Assembly: GCA_028819215.1 (NCBI GenBank)
Contig: JAPPMG010000088.1
Coordinates: 1-64,000, forward strand
Source: Bryobacterales bacterium
GTDB taxonomy: Bacteria > Acidobacteriota > Terriglobia > Bryobacterales > UBA6623
Direction of reading: 5' to 3'
DNA length: 64,000 bases
In this document: in pieces, positions 1 to 13,000 of the stretch
Position numbering within the stretch: the stretch's first letter is position 1
How the letters are laid out: each line of letters starts with the position of its first letter
Notes under the pieces: generated by a model
The model's input: only the letters and a program-made list of their open reading frames with translations
What the model was told of the DNA's origin: nothing
Database searches by the model: none
Program-made: the position numbers and the translations under genes

Positions 1-1029
1 GTGGCCCACGTTCGTCTTCACCGATCCGATCAGCAGCGGGCGCTCCGGGCTCCGGTCGCGGCCGTACACCGCGGCCGCCGCCTCCACCTCGACCGGGTCG
101 CCCAGCTCTGTCCCCGTGCCGTGCGCCTCCAGGTAGTCCACCGAGGAGGCCTCCACGCCGGCCCGCGCCAGCGCCTCCTCGATCACGCGCTCCTGGGCCG
201 GGCCGTTCGGCGCGGTCAGGCCGGCGCTCGCGCCGTCCTGGTTCACGGCCGATCCGAGCACCACCGCAAGGATCCGGTCCCCCGCCGCTTCTGCGTCCGC
301 AAGGCGCTTGAGCACGACCATGCCGCATCCCTCGCCCCGCACGAAGCCGTCGGCCGCCGCGTCGAAGGTTTTGCAGCGCCCATCCGGGGCGAGCAGGCCG
401 GCGTCAGTGAAGATGCGGGTGACTTCCGACGTCAGGATCGCGTTGACGCCTCCGGCCAGCGCCAGGTCCGCCTCCCCCGCGCGGAGCGCGGCCGCCGCTT
501 GGTGCAGCGCGACCAGCGACGAGGAGCAAGCGGTATCCACCGTGATGGCCGGACCCTCGAGACCGAGGGCGAAGGCAATCCGGCCGATCGCAGCCGAGAA
601 CGTGACGCCGGTGGATTTGTAGAGGGTCGCCGACGGATCATGGACGATCTCGCTGATGAGAGCCTGATAATCGTTCGTCGAGATCCCGCCGAACACCCCC
701 GTCCGGCTTCCGCGCAGCCCTTCCGGGGCGATCCCCGCGTCCTCTAGGGCCGCCCAGCTTGTTTCGAGAAGCATCCGCTGCTGGGGATCCAGCAGTTCCG
801 CCTCGACCGGGGCGATCCGGAAGAAGCCCGCATCGAAGCGGTCGATGCCCTCCACGTAGCCGCCGAAGGAGCGCGTTGCCGATGTCTCGGTATCCACGAA
901 GAACCCGTCCGGACGGCCCCGTGTCACCAGATCAGCCCCGGAACGAAGCTGCGTCCAGAAGGCCTCGGCATCCGGTGCTCCTGGAAAGCGGCAGGCAACG
1001 CCGACGATCGCGATGCGTTCGTCGTCCCC
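1..1029 (-). other. PKS module 4: partial KS
   Basis: The KS starts near 1,020 (RIAIVGVACRFPG), keeps DTACSSSL and EAHGTGT, and is cut by the window edge at KTNVGH. It is nearly identical in DNA to the KS of module 3 at an offset of 6,375 bases. At least one more module therefore follows outside the window. Confidence 0.9.
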
Positions 1030-4000
1030 ACGCCGGACGGCGGGTAGAGAACGCACGGGCGGTGCCTCCGATGCCACTCCGCCAAGCTGCTGCACAAGGT
1101 GTTCCGCTAGGCGGGCGATATCGGGATGATCGAACACTGTGGTGTTCGAAACGACGAACGCTTCCCGAAACGCCCGGTTGAGGCGGTTGCGAAGCTCTAC
1201 CGCCATGAGCGAGTCCATGCCCAGCTCAAAAAATCCAGTCGACGGCGACGGAGCGGAGCGCAAGCGCAGAATCTGGACTACTTGTTCGTTGAGGAACCGG
1301 ATCAGCTCATCCCGGCGCTCCTCGGAGGCGAGGCCTCGGAGCCGCGACAGCAGTTGGTCAGCAGCATGGGCGGCGAGCTGGCCGTCCCGGTCGGCCGGAG
1401 CTTGGGTCTCGCCCCGCCCCATCACTTCCGCGAGCCAAGGCCCCTGCACCGGAAGCGCGGACCAGTCTAGAGACGCCACCACGCTGGTTCCTACACCATC
1501 GCGCACCAGCAGTTCCAAGGCCCGGATGCCTTGCTCGGGGGCAATCCATTCCTCAACCCAGCGGGCAAGCTGAGCCCCGATCCGTTCGCGCTGCTCTTCG
1601 GCCGTGCCGGTCTCTGACCATGGACCCCAAGCAATGGCCTGTCCAGGCAGGCCGAGCGCCCTCCGGTGGCGTGCCAGCTGGTCGAGGAAGGCGTTGGCCG
1701 CCGCATAGTTGCCCTGCCCCGGATTCCCAATCACACCGGCCAGACTGGAGAAGAGGACGAACAGATCGAGCTCCCGGTCGAGTGTCGCCCTATGGAGCCG
1801 CCAAGCGCCCAGAACCTTAGGCCCGAGCACTTGATCGAATCGCTCCCAGTCTTGGTTCGTCAACGCCGCGTCGGCGAGCGTCCCCACGCTGTGGATCACA
1901 CCCGCCAGCGGCGGGAGATCGGCGTCGATCCGCCCGAGCATTCCCGCCACCGCCTCTGGATCCGTCACATCGGCGATTTCGACGCGCACCTCAGCGCCGC
2001 CCTCCCGAAGTTCCGAGATCAGCGCCTCAGAGTTGGTGTCGGGTGGGCGGCGTCCGTTTAGGACGATGGCTCCAGCCCCTGCCTGCGCGAGCCAGCGCGC
2101 CACCTCCAGCCCGAGTCCGCCGAGACCGCCCGTGATCAGATAGCTCCGGTCCCCGCGCAGCCGGACCTCGCTGGGATCGGGATCCGATGAACCCCCTTCC
2201 CGCGCGGCGAAGCGCGTCAGCCGCGCAACCAGTCGGGCTCCGGCCCGCCTAGCGACGCGCGTCTCCCGGTCGGCAAAGAGCAGCTCGTCGGCAACTGTGG
2301 TGGCGGATGGGAGCGACTCTGGATCTAGATCCAGCAGGCGCGGTATCAGATCTCCGTGCTCCAGATCCACAACGCTTGCGAAGCCCCATAGCGACGCACC
2401 CACCAGTGCCCCGGAACGCTCGCAGTCGATCACCTGGCCACCCCGGGTAACGAACCAAGTGCCGCTCACGGGCGACACGCCCGCGTCCGACATCCCTTGG
2501 ACGAGAGCCAGCGCGCCCGCACCCACTGTTTCGAGCTCTTCCTCGAGCTCCCGTGTCGATAGTTCCGCTCCATCCCGCCGGACCCCAGTCAGATACGCCA
2601 CGCCCCGCAGCGGAAACGCGCTGGGCAATGACTCGAAGAACCCGCGCCATGCCTGTCGGTCGGCGTCTTTTGGCCCCTCGACCGCCCGGCTCCCCCGGCG
2701 CTCCAGTTCCACTGCCAGATCGGCCCCCAGCTCCCCTTCCCCGGCCAGCACGAACAGCCCGCCCTCGGCGCTCACCTCCAACGGTCCCCGCGCCAAGATC
2801 AGGAGTGCCCCGGACGGATCCTCGACCAAGGAGGTCTCCTCAAACCCGGCGTCCGTGAGGGCCTGCCGCCAGACCAGGGACGGGACCAGCGCGTGGTCGG
2901 AGCGGTACGCGTCCTGAAAGCGCCACCAGCCGGGCAGCAGCCCGAAGGTCAGGTCCAGCCATTCCTTGCGGGCGGTTTCCTCGACGGCCATCAGCACGCC
3001 GGAGGGGGCTAGCAGGCGCCGGCAGTGGGCGAGCGTCTCACCTAGGTCGCGGGTTGCGTGCAGGACGTTCGCGGCGATCACGAGGTCGTATGCATGGAGC
3101 GCGAAACGCTGGTCCGCCGGATCGCGTTCGATGTCCAGCGCTAGGGAGCGGAAGTCCACGCCGGGCTCCCCGAACCGCCCCTCGGCGTCCGGGAACGAAT
3201 CGCTCGAGATGTCGGTGAAGGTGTATTCCGTCCGGTCGGCCGGCAGGACGTCCAAGAGGGCGGCCGTGGTCCCGCCCGTCCCTGCGCCGATCTCGATCAC
3301 CCGCAGCTGGCGTCCGTCCGGCAACCCGGCGACCGCCGTGTGCACGGCTTCAGCAATCATGCGGTTCAAGGCTCGCGCGACGGCCGACTCACGGAAAAGG
3401 CTGGCCGCCCCCGGCTCGCCGCCGAAGAGCAGGTCCAGCGCATCGGCGCGGCCCCGGAGCACATCGGCGAGTGACTCCCCGCAGCGGCGCAGCACGCCCA
3501 GCTCGATCGATGCGGCTGCCGAGTCGCCGACCCCCGCCTCGGACCCGGCAGGCGCTTCCGGCGCGGCTGCCACGTGCCAGCCCCCCTCCGGTTCCCGCCC
3601 CAGGACCCCCATCTCCTCCAGCACCGCCAGCAAGCGGCCGAACAGCTGCCCGTGATCCTCCGTCACCCTGAGCCGGCGGCGCAGCTCGTCCGTCTCGAAT
3701 CGCTCGCCCGGACCCGGCTCCCAGCCCAGCTCCCCGAATCCGCGCAACAGCAGCCGCCGTGACTCCCGCTCCAACTCGCGCCCCAGCGCCGCGAGCGACG
3801 CCCCGTCTAGGCCCGCCGCCTCGAGGTAGCCGTCGAACCCTCCCAGGCCGGACTCGATCTGCTGCGGCCCGGCCAGGAAGCCCGCCTCCCGCAGCCCCAC
3901 CGCCGGCCCCTCGCGCCACGCCACCTCGTGCAGCGTCTGCTCCACCCGCTGACCCAACAGGGCCGCCCGGCTCGCGCGCCTGAGCGCGAATCCCTCGATG

Positions 4001-7000
4001 CGCACCAGCTCCTCGCCCGTCTCGCTGTACAGCCACAAGTCGGCCCGGCGCGTCCCGCCTTCTACGCCGCGATCGAGTGCCCGGCACCAGACGCGCTCCG
4101 GCAGCGCCGCGTGCAGGACGAGGCGGTCCCAGCCGATCGGCAGCCACGTGCCCCCGGCCCCACCCGGCTCCGGGAGCCCCCACAGCACGCGGAAACACGC
4201 ATCGAGCAGGGCCGGATGCGCGAGCAGGTTCCGATTCTCGGTGCCCGCCGGCAGCAGCACCTCGCCCAACGCCTCGCCGGAGCCCGACCAGAGCGGCCCC
4301 AGCCCGCGGAAGGCCGGCCCGAACTCAACGCCAACGCGGCCTGACGCGGGGTCCGCGCCCACCTGGGCAAGACTGCCCTTCAGCGCACCGAGATCTGCCG
4401 GCTCGGACGCGGCCCCGGCCTGCGGTGCCCAGCGGCCCTCGGCATGCGTCTCCCATTGGCCCCCGGCGTCCCTGCTGACGACCCTCCAAGAGCGGTCCTT
4501 GCCGAGCCCCACCTGCACCAGCCGACCCTCGTCGCCCGACAGCACGAGCGGACTCGTGATCGAGGTCTCCTCGAGGACGACCGGAAGTTCGCGCTGCGTT
4601 TCCCGGAGCGCTTCACTTACCTGCGCCGCGTAGAGTGCGCCGGGCGCGACCAGTTCGCCGAACACCCGGTGGTCGGCGAGCCAGGCCGGATCCCGACCGT
4701 TCAGCTGTCTCTCGAAAGAGTGCTCGCCATCGGGCGAATCCCGCTGCACGCCGAGCAGCGCATGGCCCGCCGCCGTCTGCAAGCGCGGAGATGGAGAAAT
4801 CCAGTAGCGCTCCCGCTGGAAGGGATAGGTGGGCAGCGAGATCCGGCGGCGGCGTTCACCGGCAAACAGACCCTCAAAAGAAATATCGAGCCCTGCCTCG
4901 TACGCGCCCGCCACCGCGCCGATGAAGTCCCCGCTACCTCCGCGCCGCTGGCTCGGGATCACCGCAGGTGCCTCGCTGTGCGGCCAGCAGAGCGCCGCCA
5001 TCGGACCCAGCACGCCGTGGGGCCCGATCTCCAGTAGCAACCCCGCCTCCAACTCGCCCAGCGTCTGCACCGCCGTGGCGAACTGAACCGGCTCGCGCGC
5101 CTGGCGCCTCCAGTACACTCCGTCAGGGGCCCCCTCCAGCATGCGCCCGCTCACATCGCTCACCACCCGAACTGATGGGTCCGAGGCCTCTGGAGCCGCA
5201 GCCTCCAGTTCCGCCAGCACCGGATCCATCAGCGCGCTGTGGAAGGCGTGGCTGGTCCTGAGCGGGTCCACCCGGATGCCGGCCTCGGCGAGTTTCTTGC
5301 CTAGAGTGACCACCGCATCCCGCGGGCCGCTCACCACTTGGTGCGCACCGTTGTCGGCGGCCAGCGAGATGCCCTCCCTGAGCTCGTCCTGCACACGGTC
5401 CGGCGGGGCAAACACCGCTGCCATCGCTCCCCCCTCGGCAAGCGAACCCATCAACGCCCCCCGGCGCGTGGCGAACCGCATCCCGGCCTCAAGGTCAAAC
5501 GCCCCTGCCGCGGCCGCTGCCGCGAGCTCTCCGACGCTGTGCCCGAATACGATGTCGGGCCGCACTCCCACGCTCGCCCACAGCGCGGTCAGACCGCTCT
5601 CCAGCGCGTACAGCGCCGGCTGCGTCCACTCGGTCCGGTCCAGCCGCCCGCTCAGATCCTCGAACATCACTGGGAGCAGCGACGCGCCCCGCTCTGCACG
5701 GAATACTTGGTCGCACCGTTCCAGCACCGCCCGGAAGACCGGCTCGCTCTCGTACAGCTCCCGGCCCATGCCCGCCCACTGGCTCCCCTGCCCGGTGTAC
5801 AGGAAGGCGACCGGCCCTTGGGAGGGCGAGGCCACGACGCCTTGCCGCACCGCCTCCAGCTGCTCCTGTAGCGAGGAGCGATCTTGGAACGCGAGCCCGG
5901 CGCGGTAGCGGAAATGGCTCCTGCCCACCCCCGCCGTCCATGCCATGTCGGCCAGCGGGATGTCGTCCGAGAGGGTGGCCCGGTACCGGTCCGCCAGCTC
6001 ACGGAGCGCGTCCTCGGACTTGCCGGACAGCGGCAGCAGGCGGCGCTGGCGGGGCGCGCCGGCCTGCGGGAGCCGGTCATCCGCACCCGACTCCGGCAGT
6101 GCGGGAACCTCGACGCGCGGCGCGTCGCGGCCCTCGGCATATCCCTCGAGCACGACGTGGGCGTTCGTGCCCGAGTATCCGAAGGAACTCACGGCAGCCC
6201 GCCGCGGCCGCTCCGCTTCTGGCCACGCGGTCGCCTCCGATGTCACCCGGACCGGAAGCTGCTCCCAGTCCATCCGCGGGTTCGGCCGCTCGAAGTGCAG
6301 GTGCCGCGGAATCTCCCCGGAGCGGATCGCCAGCACCGCCTTGATCAGCCCGGCCACGCCCGCCGCCGCCTCGAGGTGGCCCACGTTCGTCTTCACCGAT
6401 CCGATCAGCAGCGGGCGCTCCGGGCTCCGGCCGCGGCCGTACACCGCGGCCGCCGCCAACACCTCGACCGGGTCGCCCAGCTCTGTCCCCGTGCCGTGCG
6501 CCTCCAAGTAGTCCACCGAGGAGGCCTCCACGCCCGCCCGCGCCAGCGCCTCCTCAATTACGCGCTCCTGGGCTGGGCCGTTCGGCGCGGTCAGGCCGGC
6601 GCTCGCGCCGTCCTGGTTCACCGCTGATCCGAGCACAACCGCGAGGATCCGGTCTCCCGCCGCCTCTGCGTCCGCAAGACGCTTGAGCACAACCATGCCG
6701 CATCCCTCGCCCCGCACGAAGCCGTCGGCCTTCGCATCGAAGGTCTTGCAGCGTCCATCCGCCGCGAGCATGCCGGCGTCGGTGAAGATCCGCGTGGCGG
6801 TCGACTTCAGGATCGCGTTCACCCCTCCTGCCAGCGCCAGGTCTGCCTCGCCTGCGCGGAGCGCCGCCGCCGCTTGGTGCAGCGCGACCAGCGACGAGGA
6901 GCAAGCGGTGTCCAGCGTGATGGCCGGACCCTCGAGGCCGAGCGCGAAGGCGACCCGCCCGACCGCGGCCGACGAGGCGATGCCGGTGGACATGTAGAGA

Positions 7001-10000
7001 TTGGTCGACGGATCGTCGTCGAGTGTCGCAACCAGAGCCGCGTAATCGTGGCCGCACACCCCTCCATACACACCGGTTCGGCTCCCGCGCAGTCCGTCCG
7101 GGGCGATCCCGGCGTCCTCAAGCGCCGCCCAGCTTGTCTCGAGCAGCATCCGCTGCTGTGGGTCCAGCAGTTCCGCCTCCACCGGGGCGATCCGGAAGAA
7201 ACCCGCATCGAAGCGGTCAAGGCCCTCCACGTAGGTGCCGAATGGGCGCGCCGCCTCCGTCTCGGCATCCACGAACAGCCCGTCCGGACGGCCCTTCGTC
7301 ACCAGATCTGCCCCGGAGCGAAGCTGCTCCCAGAACGACTCGGCGTCAGGCGCCCCGGGAAAGCGGCAGGCCATGCCCACGATTGCGATGCGTTCGCCTT
7401 CGCGGTGCCGCGCGGACGGCAGGGCAGCCACTCGCGGCGTGTCTGGTTGCACGCCAGCAAGCTTGCCTGCGAGGTGTTGCGCCAAGCGGGCGATATCGGG
7501 ATGATCGAACACCGCGGTGTTCGAAACGACGAACGCCTCCCGGAAGGCCCGGTTGAGGCGGTTGCGCAGCTCGACCGCCATCAGCGAGTCCATGCCCAGC
7601 TCGAAGAATCCAGTCGAGGTCGACGGCGTGGAGCGCAGGCGCAGGATCTGGACCACCTGTTCCTCGAGGAACCGGATCAGTCCATCCCGGCGCTCCCCGG
7701 GGGGAAGTCCTCGCAACCGCCGTAGCAGCTGGTTAGCGGCCTGACCGCCAGGCTGTTCGTCCCAGTCGGCAGAAGACCGTGACTTCGCCCGTCCGATCAC
7801 TTCCGCGAGCCAAGGTGCCGGCACCGGAAGCATCGCCCAGTCTACGGACGCCACCACGCTGGTTCCGACGTCTTCGCGCACGATCCGCGCCAAGGCGCGG
7901 ATGCCCTGCTCGGGAGCGATCCACTCCTCGCCGTAATCGGCGAGCCGCGTCGCGATGCGGTCGCGCTGCTGCTCGGCCTCCCCGATGCCCGACCACGGCC
8001 CCCACGCAATGGCCTGACCGGGCAGGCCGAGCGCCCGGCGAAGCCGCGCCAGCTGGTCGAGGAAGGCGTTGGCCGCCGCGTAGTTGGCCAGCCCCGGATT
8101 TCCGACGACGCCCGATAGGCTGGAGAAGAGCACGAACAGGTCGAGCTCCCGCCCGAGCGTCGCCCGGTGGAGTCGCCAAGCCCCCAGCACCTTGGGCCCG
8201 AGCACACGCTCGAACCTCTCCCAGTCTTGGTTCGTCAGCGCTGCGTTAGCGAGCGCCCCGACGCTGTGGATCACCCCCGCCAGCGGCGGGAGATCGGCAT
8301 CGATCCGCCCGAGCATCCCTGCCACCGCCGCCTCGTCCGTCACGTCGGCGATCTCGATATGCACCGCCGCACCGCCCTCCCGGAGCTCCGCAACCGCCGC
8401 CGCTGCTGCCGCATCGGGCGGACGGCGGCCGTTCAGTACGATGCTTCCGGCTCCCGCCGCCGCAAGCCAGCGCGCAACCTCGAGCCCGATTGCCCCGAGT
8501 CCCCCCGTGACCAGATAAGTCCGGTCCCCGCGCAGCCGGCCCGCGGCCAGCGCCGAGGGCACCAGCACGACTTTCCCGATATGGCGAGCCGCCTGCAACT
8601 CGCCGAGCGCGGCACCGGCCTCCGCCAGCGGCCAGCGAGTGAAGGGCAGGGGCTTGAGTTCCCCCGACGCGACACGCTCCATCACACTCCGAAGAACTGC
8701 CCCGAGCCGCTCCGGCTCGTCCCTCATGAGCCGGTCCAGCGCCAAGATCAGGTAGCGAACGTCCGGGCGGGCGCTCGCCATCTCCCCCGCGCTCCGGATG
8801 TTGCGCTTCCCGAGCTCGACAAAGGCCCCGCCCGGCGCAAGGCACGACAGGCTGGCCTCGATGAAACCCTCCCCGGAGAGGCTGTTCAGCACCATCGCCA
8901 CTCCGGCCCCGCCGGTCGCTTCCAGAATCTGCTTCCCGAAGCCCGGCGAGCGGCTGTCGAACACCGCTTGCACTCCCAGAGAACGCAGGTACTCCTGCTT
9001 CGGCGCGCTCGCAGTCGCGTACACCTCGAGCCCCGCAGCTTGCGCCAGCCGGATCGCCGCGTGACCCACGCCCCCCGTGCCCGCATGGATCAGGACCCGC
9101 TCCCCCTTTTCCAGACCCGCATGCTCGAAGGCCAGTGCTGCGGTTACCGATGCCACCGGGATGGTCGCCAGCTCCGGTGCCGAATGCCCCGGCGGTGTCG
9201 GCGCCACATACTCGGCGTGCGTGATCACCTCGGGCCCGAACGCGCCAGATGCGAATCCTGCCACCCGGTCCCCCGTTTGGAGTTCACGCACACCCTCGCC
9301 GACCTCCACGACCCGTCCGCACAGCTCGATGCCGAGCGCCTGATCGGCGTCCACCACCTGCATCCCCACCATCACGTCGTGGAAGTTCACCCCGGCCGCC
9401 TCAAGCCGTACCCGCACCTCGCCGGGACCCGGATCTGCCGCGGCAGCTTCGATGCGCACGCCGTCGAGCGCTCCGGTCGGATCGGCTGTCCAGCGCCACC
9501 CGCCGTCCTCCGGCAGTTCGACCCGTCCGGCGAACCGCGTCAGCCGCGCGACGAGTCGGTCTCCGCGCCGCCGGGCGATGCGCGTCTCGCCGTCTGGGAA
9601 TAGCAGCTCGTCCGCCAGCGCGCCGGCGCACGGGGGAGCCTCGGGGTCGAGATCCAGCAGACGCGGCGTCAGATCTCCATGCTCGAAATCCACCCCGCCC
9701 GCGAAGCCCCACAGCAGGGCTCCGGGCAGGGCCCCGGAGCGCTCCCGGCCGATCACCTGGCCGCCCCGCGTCACGAACCACGTGCCGTTCACCGGCGACA
9801 CGCCGGCGTCCGACATCCCTTGGACGAGCGCCAGCGCACTCGCGGCGATCTCCTCCGCGTCCCCTGCCACTTCCGCGGTCGAGAGCTCCGCCGAATCGCG
9901 CCGCACGCCTTCCACGTGCACCACGCCCCTCAGCGGAGCCTGCCCGTCCAGCGTCTTGAAGAAGGATCTCCATGACTTCCGATGCCCATCCGCCGGGCCC

Positions 10001-13000
10001 GGCACCACATCCTGTCCCCGGTTGCGGAGTTCCCGTGCGATAGCCTCGGAGAATGCTCCCGCTCCCGCCAGCACGAAACGGCCCGGTCTGACCTGCACTT
10101 CCGACGGCCCCCGTGCCAGGATCAGCAGCGCCCCGGACGGATCCTCGATGAGGGAGGTCCACTCAAAACCGGCATCCGTGAGGGCCTGCCGCCAGACGGG
10201 GACCGGGACCAGTGCGTGGTCGGAGCGATACGCGTCCTGGAAGCGCCACCAGCCGGGCAGAAGCCCGAAGGTCAGGTCCAGCCATTCCTTGCGGACGGTT
10301 TCCTCGACGGCCACCAGCACGCCGGAGGGGGCCAGCAGGCGTCGGCAATGGGCAAGCGTCGCAGCCAAGTCACGAGTCGCGTGCAGCACGTTCGCGGCGA
10401 TCACAAGGTCGTACGCGTGGAGCGCGAACCCCTGGTCCGCCGGGTCGCGTTCGATGTCGAGCGCGAGGAAGCGAGGGTCCACGCCGCCTTCGCCGAAGCG
10501 CCGCTCAGCGTCCGGGAAGAAGGCGGTCGAGATATCGGTGAAACTGTATTCTGTCCGACCGGCCGGCAGGACCTCCAAGAGGGCGGCCGTGGTCGCGCCC
10601 GTCCCTGCGCCGATCTCGATCACCCGCAACGGGCGTCCGTTCGGTAACGCGGCGATGCTCGCGCGCACGGCATCGGCGACCATGCCGTTCACCGCTCGCA
10701 TGGCGGGTGACTCTCGGTACAGGCTGGCCGCCCCCGGCTCGCCGCCGAAGAGCAGGTCCAGCGCATCGGCGCGGCCCCGGAGCACATCGGCGAGTGACTC
10801 CCCGCAGCGGCGCAGCACGCCCAGCTCGATCGATGCGGCTGCCGAGTCGCCGACCCCCGCCTCGGACCCGGCAGGCGCTTCCGGCGCGGCTGCCACGTGC
10901 CAGCCCCCCTCCGGTTCCCGCCCCAGGACCCCCATCTCCTCCAGCACCGCCAGCAAGCGGCCGAACAGCTGCCCGTGATCCTCCGTCACCCTGAGCCGGC
11001 GGCGCAGCTCGTCCGTCTCGAATCGCTCGCCCGGACCCGGCTCCCAGCCCAGCTCCCCGAATCCGCGCAACAGCAGCCGCCGTGACTCCCGCTCCAACTC
11101 GCGCCCCAGCGCCGCGAGCGACGCCCCGTCTAGGCCCGCCGCCTCGAGGTAGCCGTCGAACCCTCCCAGGCCGGACTCGATCTGCTGCGGCCCGGCCAGG
11201 AAGCCCGCCTCCCGCAGCCCCACCGCCGGCCCCTCGCGCCACGCCACCTCGTGCAGCGTCTGCTCCACCCGCTGACCCAACAGGGCCGCCCGGCTCGCGC
11301 GCCTGAGCGCGAATCCCTCGATGCGCACCAGCTCCTCGCCCGTCTCGCTGTACAGCCACAAGTCGGCCCGGCGCGTCCCGCCTTCTACGCCGCGATCGAG
11401 TGCCCGGCACCAGACGCGCTCCGGCAGCGCCGCGTGCAGGACGAGGCGGTCCCAGCCGATCGGCAGCCACGTGCCCCCGGCCCCACCCGGCTCCGGGAGC
11501 CCCCACAGCACGCGGAAACACGCATCGAGCAGGGCCGGATGCGCGAGCAGGTTCCGATTCTCGGTGCCCGCCGGCAGCAGCACCTCGCCCAACGCCTCGC
11601 CGGAGCCCGACCAGAGCGGCCCCAGCCCGCGGAAGGCCGGCCCGAACTCAACGCCAACGCGGCCTGACGCGGGGTCCGCGCCCACCTGGGCAAGACTGCC
11701 CTTCAGCGCACCGAGATCTGCCGGCTCGGACGCGGCCCCGGCCTGCGGTGCCCAGCGGCCCTCGGCATGCGTCTCCCATTGGCCCCCGGCGTCCCTGCTG
11801 ACGACCCTCCAAGAGCGGTCCTTGCCGAGCCCCACCTGCACCAGCCGACCCTCGTCGCCCGACAGCACGAGCGGACTCGTGATCGAGGTCTCCTCGAGGA
11901 CGACCGGAAGTTCGCGCTGCGTTTCCCGGAGCGCTTCACTTACCTGCGCCGCGTAGAGTGCGCCGGGCGCGACCAGTTCGCCGAACACCCGGTGGTCGGC
12001 GAGCCAGGCCGGATCCCGACCGTTCAGCTGTCTCTCGAAAGAGTGCTCGCCATCGGGCGAATCCCGCTGCACGCCGAGCAGCGCATGGCCCGCCGCCGTC
12101 TGCAAGCGCGGAGATGGAGAAATCCAGTAGCGCTCCCGCTGGAAGGGATAGGTGGGCAGCGAGATCCGGCGGCGGCGTTCACCGGCAAACAGACCCTCAA
12201 AAGAAATATCGAGCCCTGCCTCGTACGCGCCCGCCACCGCGCCGATGAAGTCCCCGCTCACGCCGCGCCGCTGGCTCGGGATCACCGCAGGTGCCTCGCT
12301 GCGCGGCCAGCAGAGCGCCGCCATCGGTCCCAGCACGCCGTGGGGCCCGATTTCGAGTACGATGCCCGCCTCCATCTCCGCCAAGGTCCGCATCGCCGTG
12401 GCGAACTGAACCGGCTCGCGCGCCTGGCGCCGCCAGTACGCTCCGTCAGGGGCACCCTCCAGCAGGCGCCCGCTAATGTTGCTCACAAGTCCCACCGAAG
12501 GTTCCGAGGCTTCGGGGGCCGCCGCTTCCAGTTCCGCCAGCACCGGATCCATCAGCGCACTGTGGAAGGCGTGGCTGGTCCTGAGCGGGTCCACCCGGAT
12601 GCCGGCCTCGGAAAGCTCCTCGCCCAGAGAGGCGACCGCATCCCGCGGGCCGCTCACCACTTGGTGCGCACCGTTGTCGGCGGCCAGCGAAACTCCCTCC
12701 CGGAGCGAATCGCGCACTTGGTCCGCCGAGGCGAACACCGCCGCCATCGAGCCCTCCGCGGGAAGCGAGCCCATCAGTGCGCCACGGCGCGTGGCAAACC
12801 GCATCCCAGTCTCAAGGTCGAAGGCACCCGTGGCCACCGCAGCCGCGATCTCTCCCACGCTGTGTCCGAAAACGACATCGGGCCGTATCCCCACGCTTGC
12901 CCAGAGCGCAGTGAGCCCGCTCTCCAACGCGTATAGCGCAGGCTGCGCCCATTCGGTGCGGTCCAGCCTGTCGGAGTCCTCAAAGATCACCTCGAGGAGT

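Noticed and set aside
8167..9603. Long plus-strand open frame of 478 codons, with a matching one at 15,250-16,896
   Set aside because: Both are antisense to the ER/KR part of the PKS. Their similarity reflects block A, and the codons of the minus strand carry the recognisable domains.
9452..10978. Plus-strand open frame of 508 codons
   Set aside because: Antisense to PKS module 2; low-complexity Ser/Arg/Pro composition typical of a shadow frame in GC-rich DNA.
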